The position numbers were made by a program, and so were the translations under genes. A model generated the notes under the pieces. It worked only from the letters and a program-made list of their open reading frames with translations. It did no database searches and was not told the DNA's origin. 64,000 bases of DNA from Shewanella sp. SR44-3. GTDB lineage: Bacteria; Pseudomonadota; Gammaproteobacteria; Enterobacterales; Shewanellaceae. Positions 43,804 through 52,775 of the stretch are shown here, in pieces. How positions within the stretch are numbered: the stretch's first letter is position 1; every line of letters starts with the position of its first letter. Where the stretch lies: the NCBI RefSeq assembly GCF_014163735.1, contig NZ_JACJDV010000009.1, forward strand, positions 1-64,000, written 5' to 3'.

Positions 43804-45738
43804 TCACTCTTCATAGCTTTCGATGAGATTATTAACCGCTTTTGATATCAAGTCTTTTTTCATTGAAGTGCGGCAAACGCTCTGGTTAAACCAGAAACTC
43901 ATGGGCTCATCGAAACCTATACCGTGCATATAGTTGTAGATAGCTTTACGTAGCCCCTCGCCAAGCATTTCATGATCTGTGCCTGTGGGATCGGTAAAGT
44001 CTACATCGTTTTCAGCGAATAAGATTTCAGGGCGCTCAGCTAGGGTAATACCAAATTGTTCAGGGTTCATGCCGATGGGGCTGTGAACCGTGGCGACAAA
44101 GCGGTGCCAGTAAGCTGACTGGAAACAGCCTAACTCCATCATCTGACGTACCATTTCAAGAGAATCAATGGTTTCTTGCTCGGTTTGGGTGGGGAAACCA
44201 TACATCAAGTAAGCATGAACCATGATCCCTGCATCACTGAAGGCCTTGGTGACATGGGCGACACGCTCAACACTGACGCCTTTTTTCATCAGTTTTAAAA
44301 GGCGATCGGATGCCACTTCAAGCCCGCCGCTTACCGCGATACAACCTGAGTCTGCCAGTAGCTGGCAGCGTGCTGGGCTAAAGGTTCGCTCGAAACGAAT
44401 ATTGCCCCACCAACTGATCACCACACCGCGCTCAATTAAGCGTTTAGCAAAGGCAAATAAGGTCTTTGGCGGCAAGGCTTCATCAACAAAGTGAAAACCT
44501 GTTTGCCCAGTTTCTTCAATAAGTTGTTCGATGCGGTCAACCAGAATATCGGCGCCAGCGGTGTCGTAGCGGTCGATATAGTCTAGGCTGACATCGCAAA
44601 AGCTGCATTTACGCCAGTAACAACCATGGGCTATGGTGAGTTTATTCCAGCGACCATCACTCCAAATACGGTGCATGGGGTTGAGCATTTCACATAACGA
44701 CAGGTATTCGCCCAAGGGCAGACCATCGTATACTGGCGCACCGACTTCACTTTGGGGAATATCGTGCAGCTGGGCATTTTGATTTAAGTGCACATGGGGC
44801 TGACCATTTTCATCCTCGGCGAGAAAGTAAGTGCGTACTAGCTCATCGATTTCGCGCTGGCCTTCAAAATATTCAAGCAGGGTGATAAAGGGCCGCTCAC
44901 CATCATCGAGACAAATAAAATCGACAAATTCAAACACTCTAGGATCTTTCAGTGCCCGAAGTTCAGTATTAATAAAGCCGCCGCCTAGTACTATGGGGAT
45001 TTCAGGATTGATGGCTTTACAGGTTTGCGCAATACGTAAGGCGCCCAGCATGTTACCGGGGAAAGGCACGGTTAATGCGACCACGCTTGGCTGGGTTTCT
45101 TCCAGATACTGCTCGACTAATTGTTCTAGAATTTCTGAGCTGAAGCTCGGTTCACCCATTAAGGTTTCGTAGAGATTATCAAAGCTTGGGTTAGCGGCGG
45201 CTAATTGCTCGCCATAACGGCTGACTTCAAAGTAAGGGTCAACCCCTTGCGTGATGACGGTCGACAGATCGTTAATAAACAGGGTCGCGAGATACTTGGC
45301 TTTATCTTGCACCCCAAGATTACCAAAGGCGGCTTGTAATACATCGCCGGATACCGCTTCCATTTGTGCAATCGCATCAAAGGCTGGGCCTTCGGGTAAA
45401 AAACGCCGCGAGTTAATCCGCATGGCAAGGCTTGGATCCTTGCCCTGCAAAAAGCGAATCGCGCTCTCAACGGTCAAATGATAACGGTCAAATTCAGCCA
45501 GAAAATTAAAGATGGCATCGGGCAATTCATCGTCTTCAAAATGTTCGAAATTTTCTTCCACATGCTGGCGAATGCTCTCAAGCGCTGGGGCCGTCATCAT
45601 CTCAAGAAATAGCTCAATCGCAGGATCTCGCTGCACCGCCTCATAGCCACGTGAGCGTAAAAACCCCGTCAAATATGCCGTTGCCGGATAAGGGGTATTT
45701 AGCTGGGTCATAGGTGGAGTCATTAGAAGAACGGTCAT
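43804..45738 (-). CDS. Radical SAM protein with B12-binding domain
   Basis: The roughly 644-residue product has an N-terminal cobalamin-binding-like region (starting L-L-M-T-P-P-M-T-Q-L-N-T-P-Y-P-A). The SAM-radical cluster motif is A-H-G-C-Y-W-R-K-C-S-F-C, i.e. C-x3-C-x2-C, about residue 385. The later G-G-L-E-V-A-S-D-R-L-L-K-L-M-K-K-G fits the radical SAM barrel. Such proteins often methylate unactivated carbon; the substrate is unknown and no precursor peptide is seen nearby. The upstream extension to 45798 is rejected because the ATG at 45738 has AAGG ahead. It depends on B12 and so relates to the import genes at 7.5–11.4 kb. Confidence 0.9.
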   Translation of the reverse strand: MTVLLMTPPMTQLNTPYPATAYLTGFLRSRGYEAVQRDPAIELFLEMMTAPALESIRQHVEENFEHFEDDELPDAIFNFLAEFDRYHLTVESAIRFLQGKDPSLAMRINSRRFLPEGPAFDAIAQMEAVSGDVLQAAFGNLGVQDKAKYLATLFINDLSTVITQGVDPYFEVSRYGEQLAAANPSFDNLYETLMGEPSFSSEILEQLVEQYLEETQPSVVALTVPFPGNMLGALRIAQTCKAINPEIPIVLGGGFINTELRALKDPRVFEFVDFICLDDGERPFITLLEYFEGQREIDELVRTYFLAEDENGQPHVHLNQNAQLHDIPQSEVGAPVYDGLPLGEYLSLCEMLNPMHRIWSDGRWNKLTIAHGCYWRKCSFCDVSLDYIDRYDTAGADILVDRIEQLIEETGQTGFHFVDEALPPKTLFAFAKRLIERGVVISWWGNIRFERTFSPARCQLLADSGCIAVSGGLEVASDRLLKLMKKGVSVERVAHVTKAFSDAGIMVHAYLMYGFPTQTEQETIDSLEMVRQMMELGCFQSAYWHRFVATVHSPIGMNPEQFGITLAERPEILFAENDVDFTDPTGTDHEMLGEGLRKAIYNYMHGIGFDEPMSFWFNQSVCRTSMKKDLISKAVNNLIESYEE

Positions 45739-45808
45739 AGCCTGCCTTGAGCGTAAAATCGGATAAAAATTGGCTCGCATTCTAGCAGTAAAAGTCACTC
45801 AAATCCCT

Positions 45809-46486
45809 TTAATTAAGGATGGTTTTGAGATAGCCGCTGCCAAGTTGGCGCATTTGTTTTTCCCCCCAGGCCACGCGTTGATGTAAATAGGGGCTTAAAT
45901 GGTTAGGATTACGGCTGCGAGGGCTCGGCAACAGTACGGCTAGCCGAGCGGCTTGATTAATGGAAAGCGAGCGTGCCGATTGATTAAAATAATGCTGGCT
46001 GGCGGCTTCCACGCCATAAATCCCTTTACCAAATTCCGCCACATTCAAGTACACCTCTAAGATGCGTTTCTTGCCCCAAACCGCTTCAAGACTCACCGCT
46101 AGCAGGGCTTCTAGACCTTTGCGAATAAAACTTCGCTCCGGCCAAAGCAAGAGGTTTTTTGCGGTTTGTTGAGTGATGGTACTGGCGCCGCGCAGGCCTT
46201 GCCCCTCTTCATGCTGGTTAAGGGCTTTAGTGATGGCGGTAAAATCCATACCAAAATGCTTAGGAAACAGCTGATCTTCAGCGGCTATCACGGCCAGCGG
46301 CAAGTGCGGTGGCAGTTCATCTATACTTACCCAATGTTGGGATACTGGATATGCGCTTTGCAGCATAAATGAAGTGGTCGGCGGCGGTACAAACCTTAGC
46401 AGCAGTAGAAATAACGTCATCACTAGTAAAAAACGCCATGTGGCAAACCAAGTCCAACCAAAAAAACCGCGTTTACGAGCTGTCAT
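45809..46486 (-). CDS. mtgA: Monofunctional peptidoglycan glycosyltransferase
   Basis: MtgA polymerises lipid II into glycan strands at the periplasmic face of the inner membrane. The 225-residue product has one N-terminal transmembrane helix (about residues 10–30) and the GT51 motifs A-A-E-D-Q-L-F-P-K-H-F-G, G-A-S-T-I-T-Q-Q-T-A-K-N-L and R-K-G-L-E-A-L-L-A. The catalytic glutamate is in the first motif (A-E-D). No transpeptidase domain follows. Length is normal. It is followed by the radical SAM gene in the same direction. Confidence 0.95.
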   Translation of the reverse strand: MTARKRGFFGWTWFATWRFLLVMTLFLLLLRFVPPPTTSFMLQSAYPVSQHWVSIDELPPHLPLAVIAAEDQLFPKHFGMDFTAITKALNQHEEGQGLRGASTITQQTAKNLLLWPERSFIRKGLEALLAVSLEAVWGKKRILEVYLNVAEFGKGIYGVEAASQHYFNQSARSLSINQAARLAVLLPSPRSRNPNHLSPYLHQRVAWGEKQMRQLGSGYLKTILN

Positions 46487-46688
46487 TAACTGCCTTATCT
46501 AATGGTGAATGAGCCTATAGGGCTGTGGGGGCTTTAATGTGCAAGAGTATAGGGTATTGCGCATTAAGACCCAAGGTGAATAAAGGGCTTAACAATATCT
46601 TGTAGTGATAACCGTGCCAGTCATGTTTATTGATGTTTATTTAACTTTAACTTATTGATTTGTTTTTTTGAAAAACTGTTTGTTTACG

Positions 46689-47082
46689 TTAATTATTTAT
46701 CTCATTGAAATAACCTGGGAGCACTTGCGATAAGCAAGTTTATCCTTGTTCTGTGATTGCTATTTTTTTTTGCTCTTTTATCTATTTCATTGTTACTCGG
46801 CGTCAGCAAACCATCGGTAATTAATTTTTGTATTGTCCGTGTCATAACAGGTCTTAATACATCGAGATGGACGGCTATTTCGTGAGCATAGAGGCTGGTT
46901 CTATCGGGTTCTCGGTCAATAACAACGAGAATTAAAAATCTAAGTTGAGATAAATTATTGGCAGAAAAGTAATTTTCAATATTTGTTACTAACAGGCTCA
47001 CTTTGCGCATTATAGCTAGCGCTTCTAAAACTGAATCCTGCTCCTGATGGGATAAGTCAGTAGCATAATTAGCCAGCATCAC
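46689..47082 (-). pseudogene. MarR-family regulator, apparently frameshifted
   Basis: The open frame (126 residues, ending at 46702) has a winged-helix core: Y-A-H-E-I-A-V-H-L-D-V-L-R-P-V-M-T-R and K-L-I-T-D-G-L-L-T-P. After D-K-R-A-K-K it departs from the family. Removing one A from a run of nine (complement of about 46767–46775) restores K-I-A-I-T-E-Q-G, and, past a TAA codon, the same frame gives T-C-L-S-Q-V-L-P-G-Y-F-N, the normal MarR ending. A frameshift and a nonsense change therefore both seem present. The truncated protein could still bind DNA. It lies 42 bases after the monooxygenase-like gene, so the two may be cotranscribed. Confidence 0.65.
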
Positions 47083-47124
47083 CTTTGTTGGTAACTCTTT
47101 GAGAAAAACATAATTATTTAATCT

Positions 47125-47415
47125 TTATCCTAGCTTAGTGAGTGTGGTTATTTCAGGAGGGCAGGCTAACCAGTCGTTATAGGCTTCAAAAACAGCTTGG
47201 GTATATTTCATCTCATGATGATTTTGCAAAGCTTTATCATCAAGCCACTCTTCATAAAGAAATAAATTGCCCTTAGTGTCTTGATGCAGAGCAAACTTCA
47301 GGCAGCCAGGCTCTATCAAGGTTGTGGGAATGATGTTCATTATTGCTGCTTTTGCTAGATCAAAACATTCAGTTTTAGGGGTGATCTTGGCAAGAATAAA
47401 TGTGTGTTCAGTCAT
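47125..47415 (-). CDS. YgiN-like antibiotic-biosynthesis-monooxygenase (ABM) domain protein
   Basis: The 96-residue product is a single ferredoxin-like ABM domain: T-F-I-L-A-K-I-T-P-K, I-I-P-T-T-L-I-E-P-G-C-L-K-F-A-L-H-Q-D and L-F-L-Y-E-E-W. Bacterial relatives such as YgiN act on quinols; a substrate is not predictable. The ATG at 47415 is preferred over an in-frame GTG at 47430. The MarR-type gene follows closely, which suggests a MarR-controlled oxidation or detoxification unit. A 12-bp inverted repeat lies just upstream. Confidence 0.82.
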   Translation of the reverse strand: MTEHTFILAKITPKTECFDLAKAAIMNIIPTTLIEPGCLKFALHQDTKGNLFLYEEWLDDKALQNHHEMKYTQAVFEAYNDWLACPPEITTLTKLG

Positions 47416-47435
47416 AGTATTATTTTCCACTTAGT

Positions 47436-47467
47436 ACAAATGTAGTTATCACGGGAACTACATTTGT
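47436..47467 (-). promoter_or_regulatory. Perfect 12-bp inverted repeat, candidate MarR operator
   Basis: ACAAATGTAGTT (47436–47447) and AACTACATTTGT (47456–47467) are exact inverted copies with an eight-base spacer, 20 bases ahead of the ABM gene start. Size and position fit a MarR-family operator. Confidence 0.65.
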
Positions 47468-47630
47468 CGTTGAGTCAAGATAAGCAGCGTCGAGTATTGG
47501 AAACGCAGCCCGTCCATACCCAAGATGATGAAAAATATTAAAAGAAAAAGCGCTAAGTTTCCCTAGGCATTCTTTTAGGCTTTAGGTATAAAAGTAGTCC
47601 TCTTTGTTGAACATTTTAGGTGTTAGGTAA

Positions 47631-48746
47631 ATGCTTATGGCGTATCGCCGCGTGGTGATTAAATTGGGAACGTCTGTGTTGACTTCTGGTAGTAAAAAGC
47701 TGGATAAGGCGCACATGGTGGAGCTGGCTCGGCAGATGTCAGTATTGATGAAAGCGGGCGTGGAGGTGGTCTTGTGTACTTCGGGCGCTATAGCCGCGGG
47801 GCGTGAGCATCTTTCTTATCCCATATTACCGGACACCATGGCTCATAAACAATTATTAGCCGCAGTGGGTCAAAGTCAGCTAATTTTAGCTTGGTCGCAA
47901 CTGTTTAGCCTCTATGGCATCTATGTGGGGCAACTGCTGTTGACTCGTGCTGATCTTGAAGACAGGGAGCGCTACCTCAATGCTCGTGACACTATCAATA
48001 CACTGATAAGTAACAATATAGTGCCCATCATTAATGAGAATGATGCGGTTGCTACCAATGAAATTAAAGTGGGTGATAACGACAATTTATCGGCGCGGGC
48101 GGCGCTTTTGTGTGACGCGGACTTGCTGATTTTATTGACAGACCAAAAAGGTCTGTTTGACAGTGACCCAAGAAACAACCCTAACGCTAAGCTGATTGCC
48201 CAAGTGCAAAATATCGATGATAGTTTGCGCTTGCTCGCAGGTGGCTCGGGTTCTGCCCTTGGCACCGGCGGCATGGCAACCAAATTGGAAGCCGCTGACA
48301 TTGCTCGTCATGCGGGCATTGAAGTCGTGATAGCCTCAGGGCACCATGAAAATGTGATCATTAAAGTGGTTGAGAAAGAGTCAGTTGGCACTCACTTTAG
48401 CGCCATCGATAGCCCACTTGAGAGTCGTAAACAGTGGATTTTAGCCGGTCCCGCCGCCAAGGGCTGCTTAGTGATTGATGATGGCGCAGCGAACGCTGTG
48501 ATTAATCAAGGCCGTAGTTTATTGTCTAAAGGGATTATTAGAGTTGAGGGGGAGTTTGCTCGTGGGGTGACCCTGCGTATTGTTGATATTAATGGCAGAA
48601 CCTTAGGCCGAGGCATAAGTCGTTATTGTGCTAAGGATGTCAGTCAGATTTGCGGTAAACATTCCGATGAAATTGAATCAATCCTAGGTTATGACTATGG
48701 CGATGCCGTGGTGCACCGTAATGACATGGTGGTACTGGACAGCTAG
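47631..48746 (+). CDS. proB: Glutamate 5-kinase
   Basis: ProB phosphorylates glutamate, the first committed step of proline synthesis. The 371-residue product has an amino-acid-kinase domain ([38 protein letters not shown]) and a C-terminal PUA domain (about residue 280 onward). The usual partner proA is not adjacent. Two ATGs in frame (47631 and 47637) are possible starts. No feedback-site change can be judged by eye. Confidence 0.95.
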   Translation: MLMAYRRVVIKLGTSVLTSGSKKLDKAHMVELARQMSVLMKAGVEVVLCTSGAIAAGREHLSYPILPDTMAHKQLLAAVGQSQLILAWSQLFSLYGIYVGQLLLTRADLEDRERYLNARDTINTLISNNIVPIINENDAVATNEIKVGDNDNLSARAALLCDADLLILLTDQKGLFDSDPRNNPNAKLIAQVQNIDDSLRLLAGGSGSALGTGGMATKLEAADIARHAGIEVVIASGHHENVIIKVVEKESVGTHFSAIDSPLESRKQWILAGPAAKGCLVIDDGAANAVINQGRSLLSKGIIRVEGEFARGVTLRIVDINGRTLGRGISRYCAKDVSQICGKHSDEIESILGYDYGDAVVHRNDMVVLDS

Positions 48747-48839
48747 TCCTTATTACGCGATGAACTTACAGATGAGCAGATAATCCATCGGATGAATAAC
48801 GAACTGACGGATAATAAGGTGAATAGGGGGGATTGATAT

Positions 48840-48870
48840 AAAGCGTCAGTAAGTCCTGACGCTTTATTTT
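48840..48870 (+). terminator. Intrinsic terminator downstream of proB
   Basis: AAAGCGTCAG (48840–48849) pairs with CTGACGCTTT (48856–48865) and is followed by ATTTT. It also faces the convergent small membrane-protein gene. Confidence 0.85.
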
Positions 48871-48879
48871 ACTAAAAGT

Positions 48880-49221
48880 TTATTGGGAATGAAGATAGGC
48901 GCTGGGCAAGGCTTCTAGAGTGATGCGATTTACGGTGGTCACTCCCCAAACACCAATAAAAGCCAGGCTCATTATGACTGAAGCCAAGCGGATCGCTTGG
49001 GCATACTCCATCACATAGGTGAAGTATTTACGCTGAACTTGATTAGTAAAATAGACCGCAGGCCAGATAAATACTGCGAGGTACATGGCTGGATACTGGG
49101 TTGAACTATCGCCATAGAATTTTTCAAAAGTGATGATGACAGCTGTCATCAATAATGCCACCATTCTTATTTTGTGCTCGGTTTGCTCCGAGAGTTCCCA
49201 TCTGGGCAGTCCTGTTGCCAT
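48880..49221 (-). CDS. Small membrane protein of unknown function
   Basis: The 113-residue product has three probable transmembrane segments (about 20–35, 45–60 and 78–95) and no family I recognise. Basic residues between the segments suggest a simple topology. The reading frame is well supported by composition and by a GGAGGACACATG ribosome-binding site and start. It is convergent with proB and divergent from dnaK. Confidence 0.75.
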   Translation of the reverse strand: MATGLPRWELSEQTEHKIRMVALLMTAVIITFEKFYGDSSTQYPAMYLAVFIWPAVYFTNQVQRKYFTYVMEYAQAIRLASVIMSLAFIGVWGVTTVNRITLEALPSAYLHSQ

Positions 49222-49421
49222 GTGTCCTCCTGAATCTCAAGTGATTAATCCGTTAACACCTCTTTAGTTATAATGTGCTTCTGCTGGATTTTCAACCTGA
49301 CAGTCTAGGGACTTAATCATTTTCAATAATTTTTTACTTCAGCCCTTGTAATTGTTTGTCATGTCCCAATATAGGGTACTAAGGAAGATATGAGTGGCAA
49401 TGATTAAATCAGGCTTGCGCA

Positions 49422-49450
49422 CTTGAAAAGCATAACCCTGCGCCCCATAT
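49422..49450 (+). promoter_or_regulatory. Sigma-32 heat-shock promoter of dnaK
   Basis: CTTGAAA (49422–49428) and CCCCATAT (49443–49450) match the sigma-32 −35 (CTTGAAA) and −10 (CCCCATNT) consensus with a 14-base spacer. The dnaK ATG follows 46 bases downstream. Confidence 0.93.
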
Positions 49451-49495
49451 CGATAAACAGTAAACAAAAATTAGATTGAACTACCGGAGAACCTC

Positions 49496-51412
49496 ATGGG
49501 CAAAATTATTGGTATCGACTTAGGCACAACAAATTCATGTGTGGCTGTCCTTGACGGCGGTAAAGCACGCGTTCTAGAAAATGCAGAGGGCGATCGTACA
49601 ACGCCTTCTATCGTTGCTTATACCGATGATGAAATTATTGTTGGCCAACCTGCAAAGCGTCAGGCTGTGACTAATCCAACGAACACATTCTTTGCTATCA
49701 AGCGTCTAATCGGTCGTCGTTTTAAAGATGACGAAGTTCAACGTGACGTTGATATCATGCCATTCAAAATCATTGGTGCTGATAACGGCGATGCATGGGT
49801 TGAGCAGCGTGGCAACAAGATGGCGCCACCACAAGTGTCTGCTGAAATCTTGAAAAAGATGAAGAAAACCGCTGAAGATTTCCTCGGTGAAGAAGTGACC
49901 GAAGCGGTAATTACCGTTCCTGCATACTTTAACGATTCACAACGTCAAGCCACTAAAGATGCTGGCCGTATCGCAGGTCTTGAAGTTAAGCGTATCATCA
50001 ACGAGCCAACAGCAGCAGCATTAGCTTACGGTATTGATAAAAAGCAAGGCGACAACATAGTTGCAGTATACGATTTAGGTGGTGGTACATTCGATATCTC
50101 TATCATCGAAATCGACAGCAATGATGGCGACCAGACTTTTGAAGTACTAGCGACAAACGGTGACACCCACTTAGGTGGTGAAGATTTCGATAACCGTTTA
50201 ATCAACTATTTAGCTGATGAGTTCAAGAAAGATCAAGGTCTTGATTTACGTAAAGATCCTTTGGCTATGCAGCGTTTAAAAGAAGCCGCTGAAAAAGCAA
50301 AAATCGAACTTTCAAGCACCACACAAACTGAAGTTAACCTGCCTTACATCACAGCAGATGCAACAGGTCCTAAGCATTTAGTGGTTAAGATCACTCGTGC
50401 TAAGTTAGAGTCTTTAGTTGAAGATTTAATCCAACGCAGCCTTGAGCCATTAAAAGTTGCGCTAGCAGATGCTGACTTATCCGTTTCTGAAATCAACGAA
50501 GTGATTTTAGTCGGTGGTCAGACGCGTATGCCTAAGGTACAAGAAGCAGTAACTAACTTCTTCGGCAAAGAGCCACGTAAAGACGTTAACCCAGATGAAG
50601 CCGTTGCTGTTGGCGCAGCAATTCAAGCAGGTGTATTGTCTGGCGAAGTAAAAGACGTACTACTACTTGACGTTACACCACTATCTCTTGGTATCGAAAC
50701 CATGGGTAGCGTAATGACTAAGCTTATCGAGAAGAACACCACTATCCCGACTAAAGCACAGCAAGTATTCTCAACCGCTGACGACAACCAGAGCGCTGTG
50801 ACTATTCACGTGCTTCAAGGTGAGCGTAAGCAAGCGAGCGCTAACAAATCTCTAGGTCAGTTTAACCTTGAAGGTATTGAGCCAGCACCACGCGGCCAGC
50901 CACAAGTTGAAGTGATGTTTGACATCGATGCCGATGGTATCTTACATGTGTCAGCGACTGACAAGAAAACCGGTAAGAAGCAAAACATCACCATTAAAGC
51001 TTCTTCTGGTCTGTCTGATGAAGAAGTTGAGCAAATGGTACGTGACGCTGAAGCTCACGCCGATGAAGATGCAAAATTTGAAGCCTTAGTTCAAGCGCGT
51101 AACCAAGCTGATGGCTTAGTTCACGGCACTAAGAAGCAAATTGCAGAAGCTGGCGATGCGCTACCCAGTGACGAGAAAGAAAAAATCGAAGCTGCAATGG
51201 CCGCTGTTGATGAAGCGAGCAAAGGCAAAGATGCTGAAGCTATTGAAAAAGCCACTCAGGCACTGATTGAAGCTTCTGCTAAATTGATGGAAATCGCTCA
51301 AGCTAAGTCTCAAGCTCAAGGCGGCGAAGAAGCGCAAGCTAAAGATGCTGGCCAAAGCAATGACGACGTAGTAGATGCTGAGTTCGAAGAAGTTAAAGAC
51401 GACAAGAAGTAA
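49496..51412 (+). CDS. dnaK: Chaperone DnaK (Hsp70)
   Basis: The 638-residue product has the ATPase signatures [22 protein letters not shown] and [11 protein letters not shown]. The substrate-binding domain includes [13 protein letters not shown]. The C-terminal tail [15 protein letters not shown] is the usual acidic end. It folds proteins with DnaJ and GrpE and regulates sigma-32. GGAG precedes the ATG. Confidence 0.98.
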   Translation: MGKIIGIDLGTTNSCVAVLDGGKARVLENAEGDRTTPSIVAYTDDEIIVGQPAKRQAVTNPTNTFFAIKRLIGRRFKDDEVQRDVDIMPFKIIGADNGDAWVEQRGNKMAPPQVSAEILKKMKKTAEDFLGEEVTEAVITVPAYFNDSQRQATKDAGRIAGLEVKRIINEPTAAALAYGIDKKQGDNIVAVYDLGGGTFDISIIEIDSNDGDQTFEVLATNGDTHLGGEDFDNRLINYLADEFKKDQGLDLRKDPLAMQRLKEAAEKAKIELSSTTQTEVNLPYITADATGPKHLVVKITRAKLESLVEDLIQRSLEPLKVALADADLSVSEINEVILVGGQTRMPKVQEAVTNFFGKEPRKDVNPDEAVAVGAAIQAGVLSGEVKDVLLLDVTPLSLGIETMGSVMTKLIEKNTTIPTKAQQVFSTADDNQSAVTIHVLQGERKQASANKSLGQFNLEGIEPAPRGQPQVEVMFDIDADGILHVSATDKKTGKKQNITIKASSGLSDEEVEQMVRDAEAHADEDAKFEALVQARNQADGLVHGTKKQIAEAGDALPSDEKEKIEAAMAAVDEASKGKDAEAIEKATQALIEASAKLMEIAQAKSQAQGGEEAQAKDAGQSNDDVVDAEFEEVKDDKK

Positions 51413-51442
51413 TTAACTGTTTTAACAGTTAGCTTCACTACT

Positions 51443-51475
51443 ACGGGCGTTGAGGTCTACCTCAAACGCCCGTTT
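51443..51475 (+). terminator. Stem-loop terminator between dnaK and dnaJ
   Basis: ACGGGCGTTGAGG (51443–51455) pairs with CCTCAAACGCCCGT (51460–51473), then TT. The short T-run makes it leaky, which suits partial read-through into dnaJ. Confidence 0.75.
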
Positions 51476-51536
51476 GTCCAATTAATTTAAGCTAAGTTTT
51501 ACCACTTATCTTGAGATATTCGAGAAAAACAACACT

Positions 51537-52667
51537 ATGTCAAAGAGAGACTATTACGAAGTATTAGGCATGGGTCGCGACGCAAGCGAACGTGACATCA
51601 AGAAAGCCTATAAGCGCTTGGCCATGAAGTATCACCCGGATAGAAATCCAGGTGATAAAGCGGCTGAAGCTAGCTTTAAAGAAGTCAAAGAAGCCTATGA
51701 AATTTTAACTGACGGCGATAAGAAAGCCGCCTATGATCAGTTTGGTCATGCAGGCGTTGATCCAAATCGTGGCGGCGGTGGTCATGGCGGCGGTGATTTC
51801 GGTGACATCTTTGGTGATGTTTTCGGTGATATTTTTGGTGGTGGTCGCCGTGGCGGTGGTCAACGTCAAGCCGCCCGTGGTAGCGACTTACGTTACAACC
51901 TAGAATTGTCTTTAGAAGAAGCGGTTCGTGGACTCACCAAAGAACTGCGTATTCCGACCTTAGCAGCCTGTGATTTATGTGATGGCAGCGGCGCTAAAAA
52001 AGGCAGCTCAGCCACGACTTGTGGTACCTGTCATGGCCAAGGCCAAGTGCAGATGCGTCAAGGCTTCTTTGCAGTGCAACAAGCCTGCCCAACCTGTCAT
52101 GGTCGCGGTAAGATCATTAAAGATCCTTGTGGTAAGTGTCACGGTGAAGGTCGCTTCGAGAAGAGCAAAACCTTATCAGTTAAGATCCCTGCTGGCGTAG
52201 ACACGGGCGATCGTATCCGTTTAGCTGGCGAAGGTGAAGCGGGTGAATTTGGTGCCCCAGCTGGGGACTTATACGTTCAAGTGAGCGTACGCGAGCATGG
52301 GATTTTCACTCGTGATGGCAATAACTTGTACTGTGAAGTACCGATTTCATTCAGCAAAGCTGCTTTAGGTGGTGAGATTGAAGTACCGACATTAGACGGC
52401 AAAGTCAGCCTTAAGATCCCAACTGAAACTCAGACAGGCCGTATGTTCCGTTTACGTGGCAAAGGCGTTAAGTCGGTTCGTAGCCATGCTATTGGCGATT
52501 TACTCTGTAAAGTTGTGATGGAAACTCCGGTTAACTTAAGCGAACAGCAAAAAGAGTTGTTGCGTGAGTTTGAAGCAAGCATGACTGGCGCCTCGAAAAA
52601 ACACAGCCCAAAAGCTGAAGGTTTTTTCGATGGGGTGAAGAAGTTTTTTCAAGACTTAAATAGCTAA
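51537..52667 (+). CDS. dnaJ: Co-chaperone DnaJ
   Basis: DnaJ stimulates DnaK ATPase and delivers substrates. The 376-residue product has a J domain with the H-P-D motif ([10 protein letters not shown], about residue 33), a Gly/Phe-rich linker and four zinc-finger repeats of the C-x2-C-x-G-x-G type ([24 protein letters not shown] and C-G-K-C-H-G-E-G). The substrate-binding C-terminus is intact. It is class A (full DnaJ). Confidence 0.98.
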   Translation: MSKRDYYEVLGMGRDASERDIKKAYKRLAMKYHPDRNPGDKAAEASFKEVKEAYEILTDGDKKAAYDQFGHAGVDPNRGGGGHGGGDFGDIFGDVFGDIFGGGRRGGGQRQAARGSDLRYNLELSLEEAVRGLTKELRIPTLAACDLCDGSGAKKGSSATTCGTCHGQGQVQMRQGFFAVQQACPTCHGRGKIIKDPCGKCHGEGRFEKSKTLSVKIPAGVDTGDRIRLAGEGEAGEFGAPAGDLYVQVSVREHGIFTRDGNNLYCEVPISFSKAALGGEIEVPTLDGKVSLKIPTETQTGRMFRLRGKGVKSVRSHAIGDLLCKVVMETPVNLSEQQKELLREFEASMTGASKKHSPKAEGFFDGVKKFFQDLNS

Positions 52668-52698
52668 GCCGTTTAGTTATTCAGCCATACTTAAGAAG

Positions 52699-52725
52699 CC
52701 ACTCAGATGATGAGTGGTTTTTTTA
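52699..52725 (+). terminator. Intrinsic terminator after dnaJ
   Basis: CCACTC (52699–52704) pairs with GAGTGG (52712–52717) and is followed by seven T's. Confidence 0.9.
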
Positions 52726-52775
52726 TGCCCAAATGGGTAGACTGCGCGTCTCGCTCTCTTGAAAATGTCCATTGA

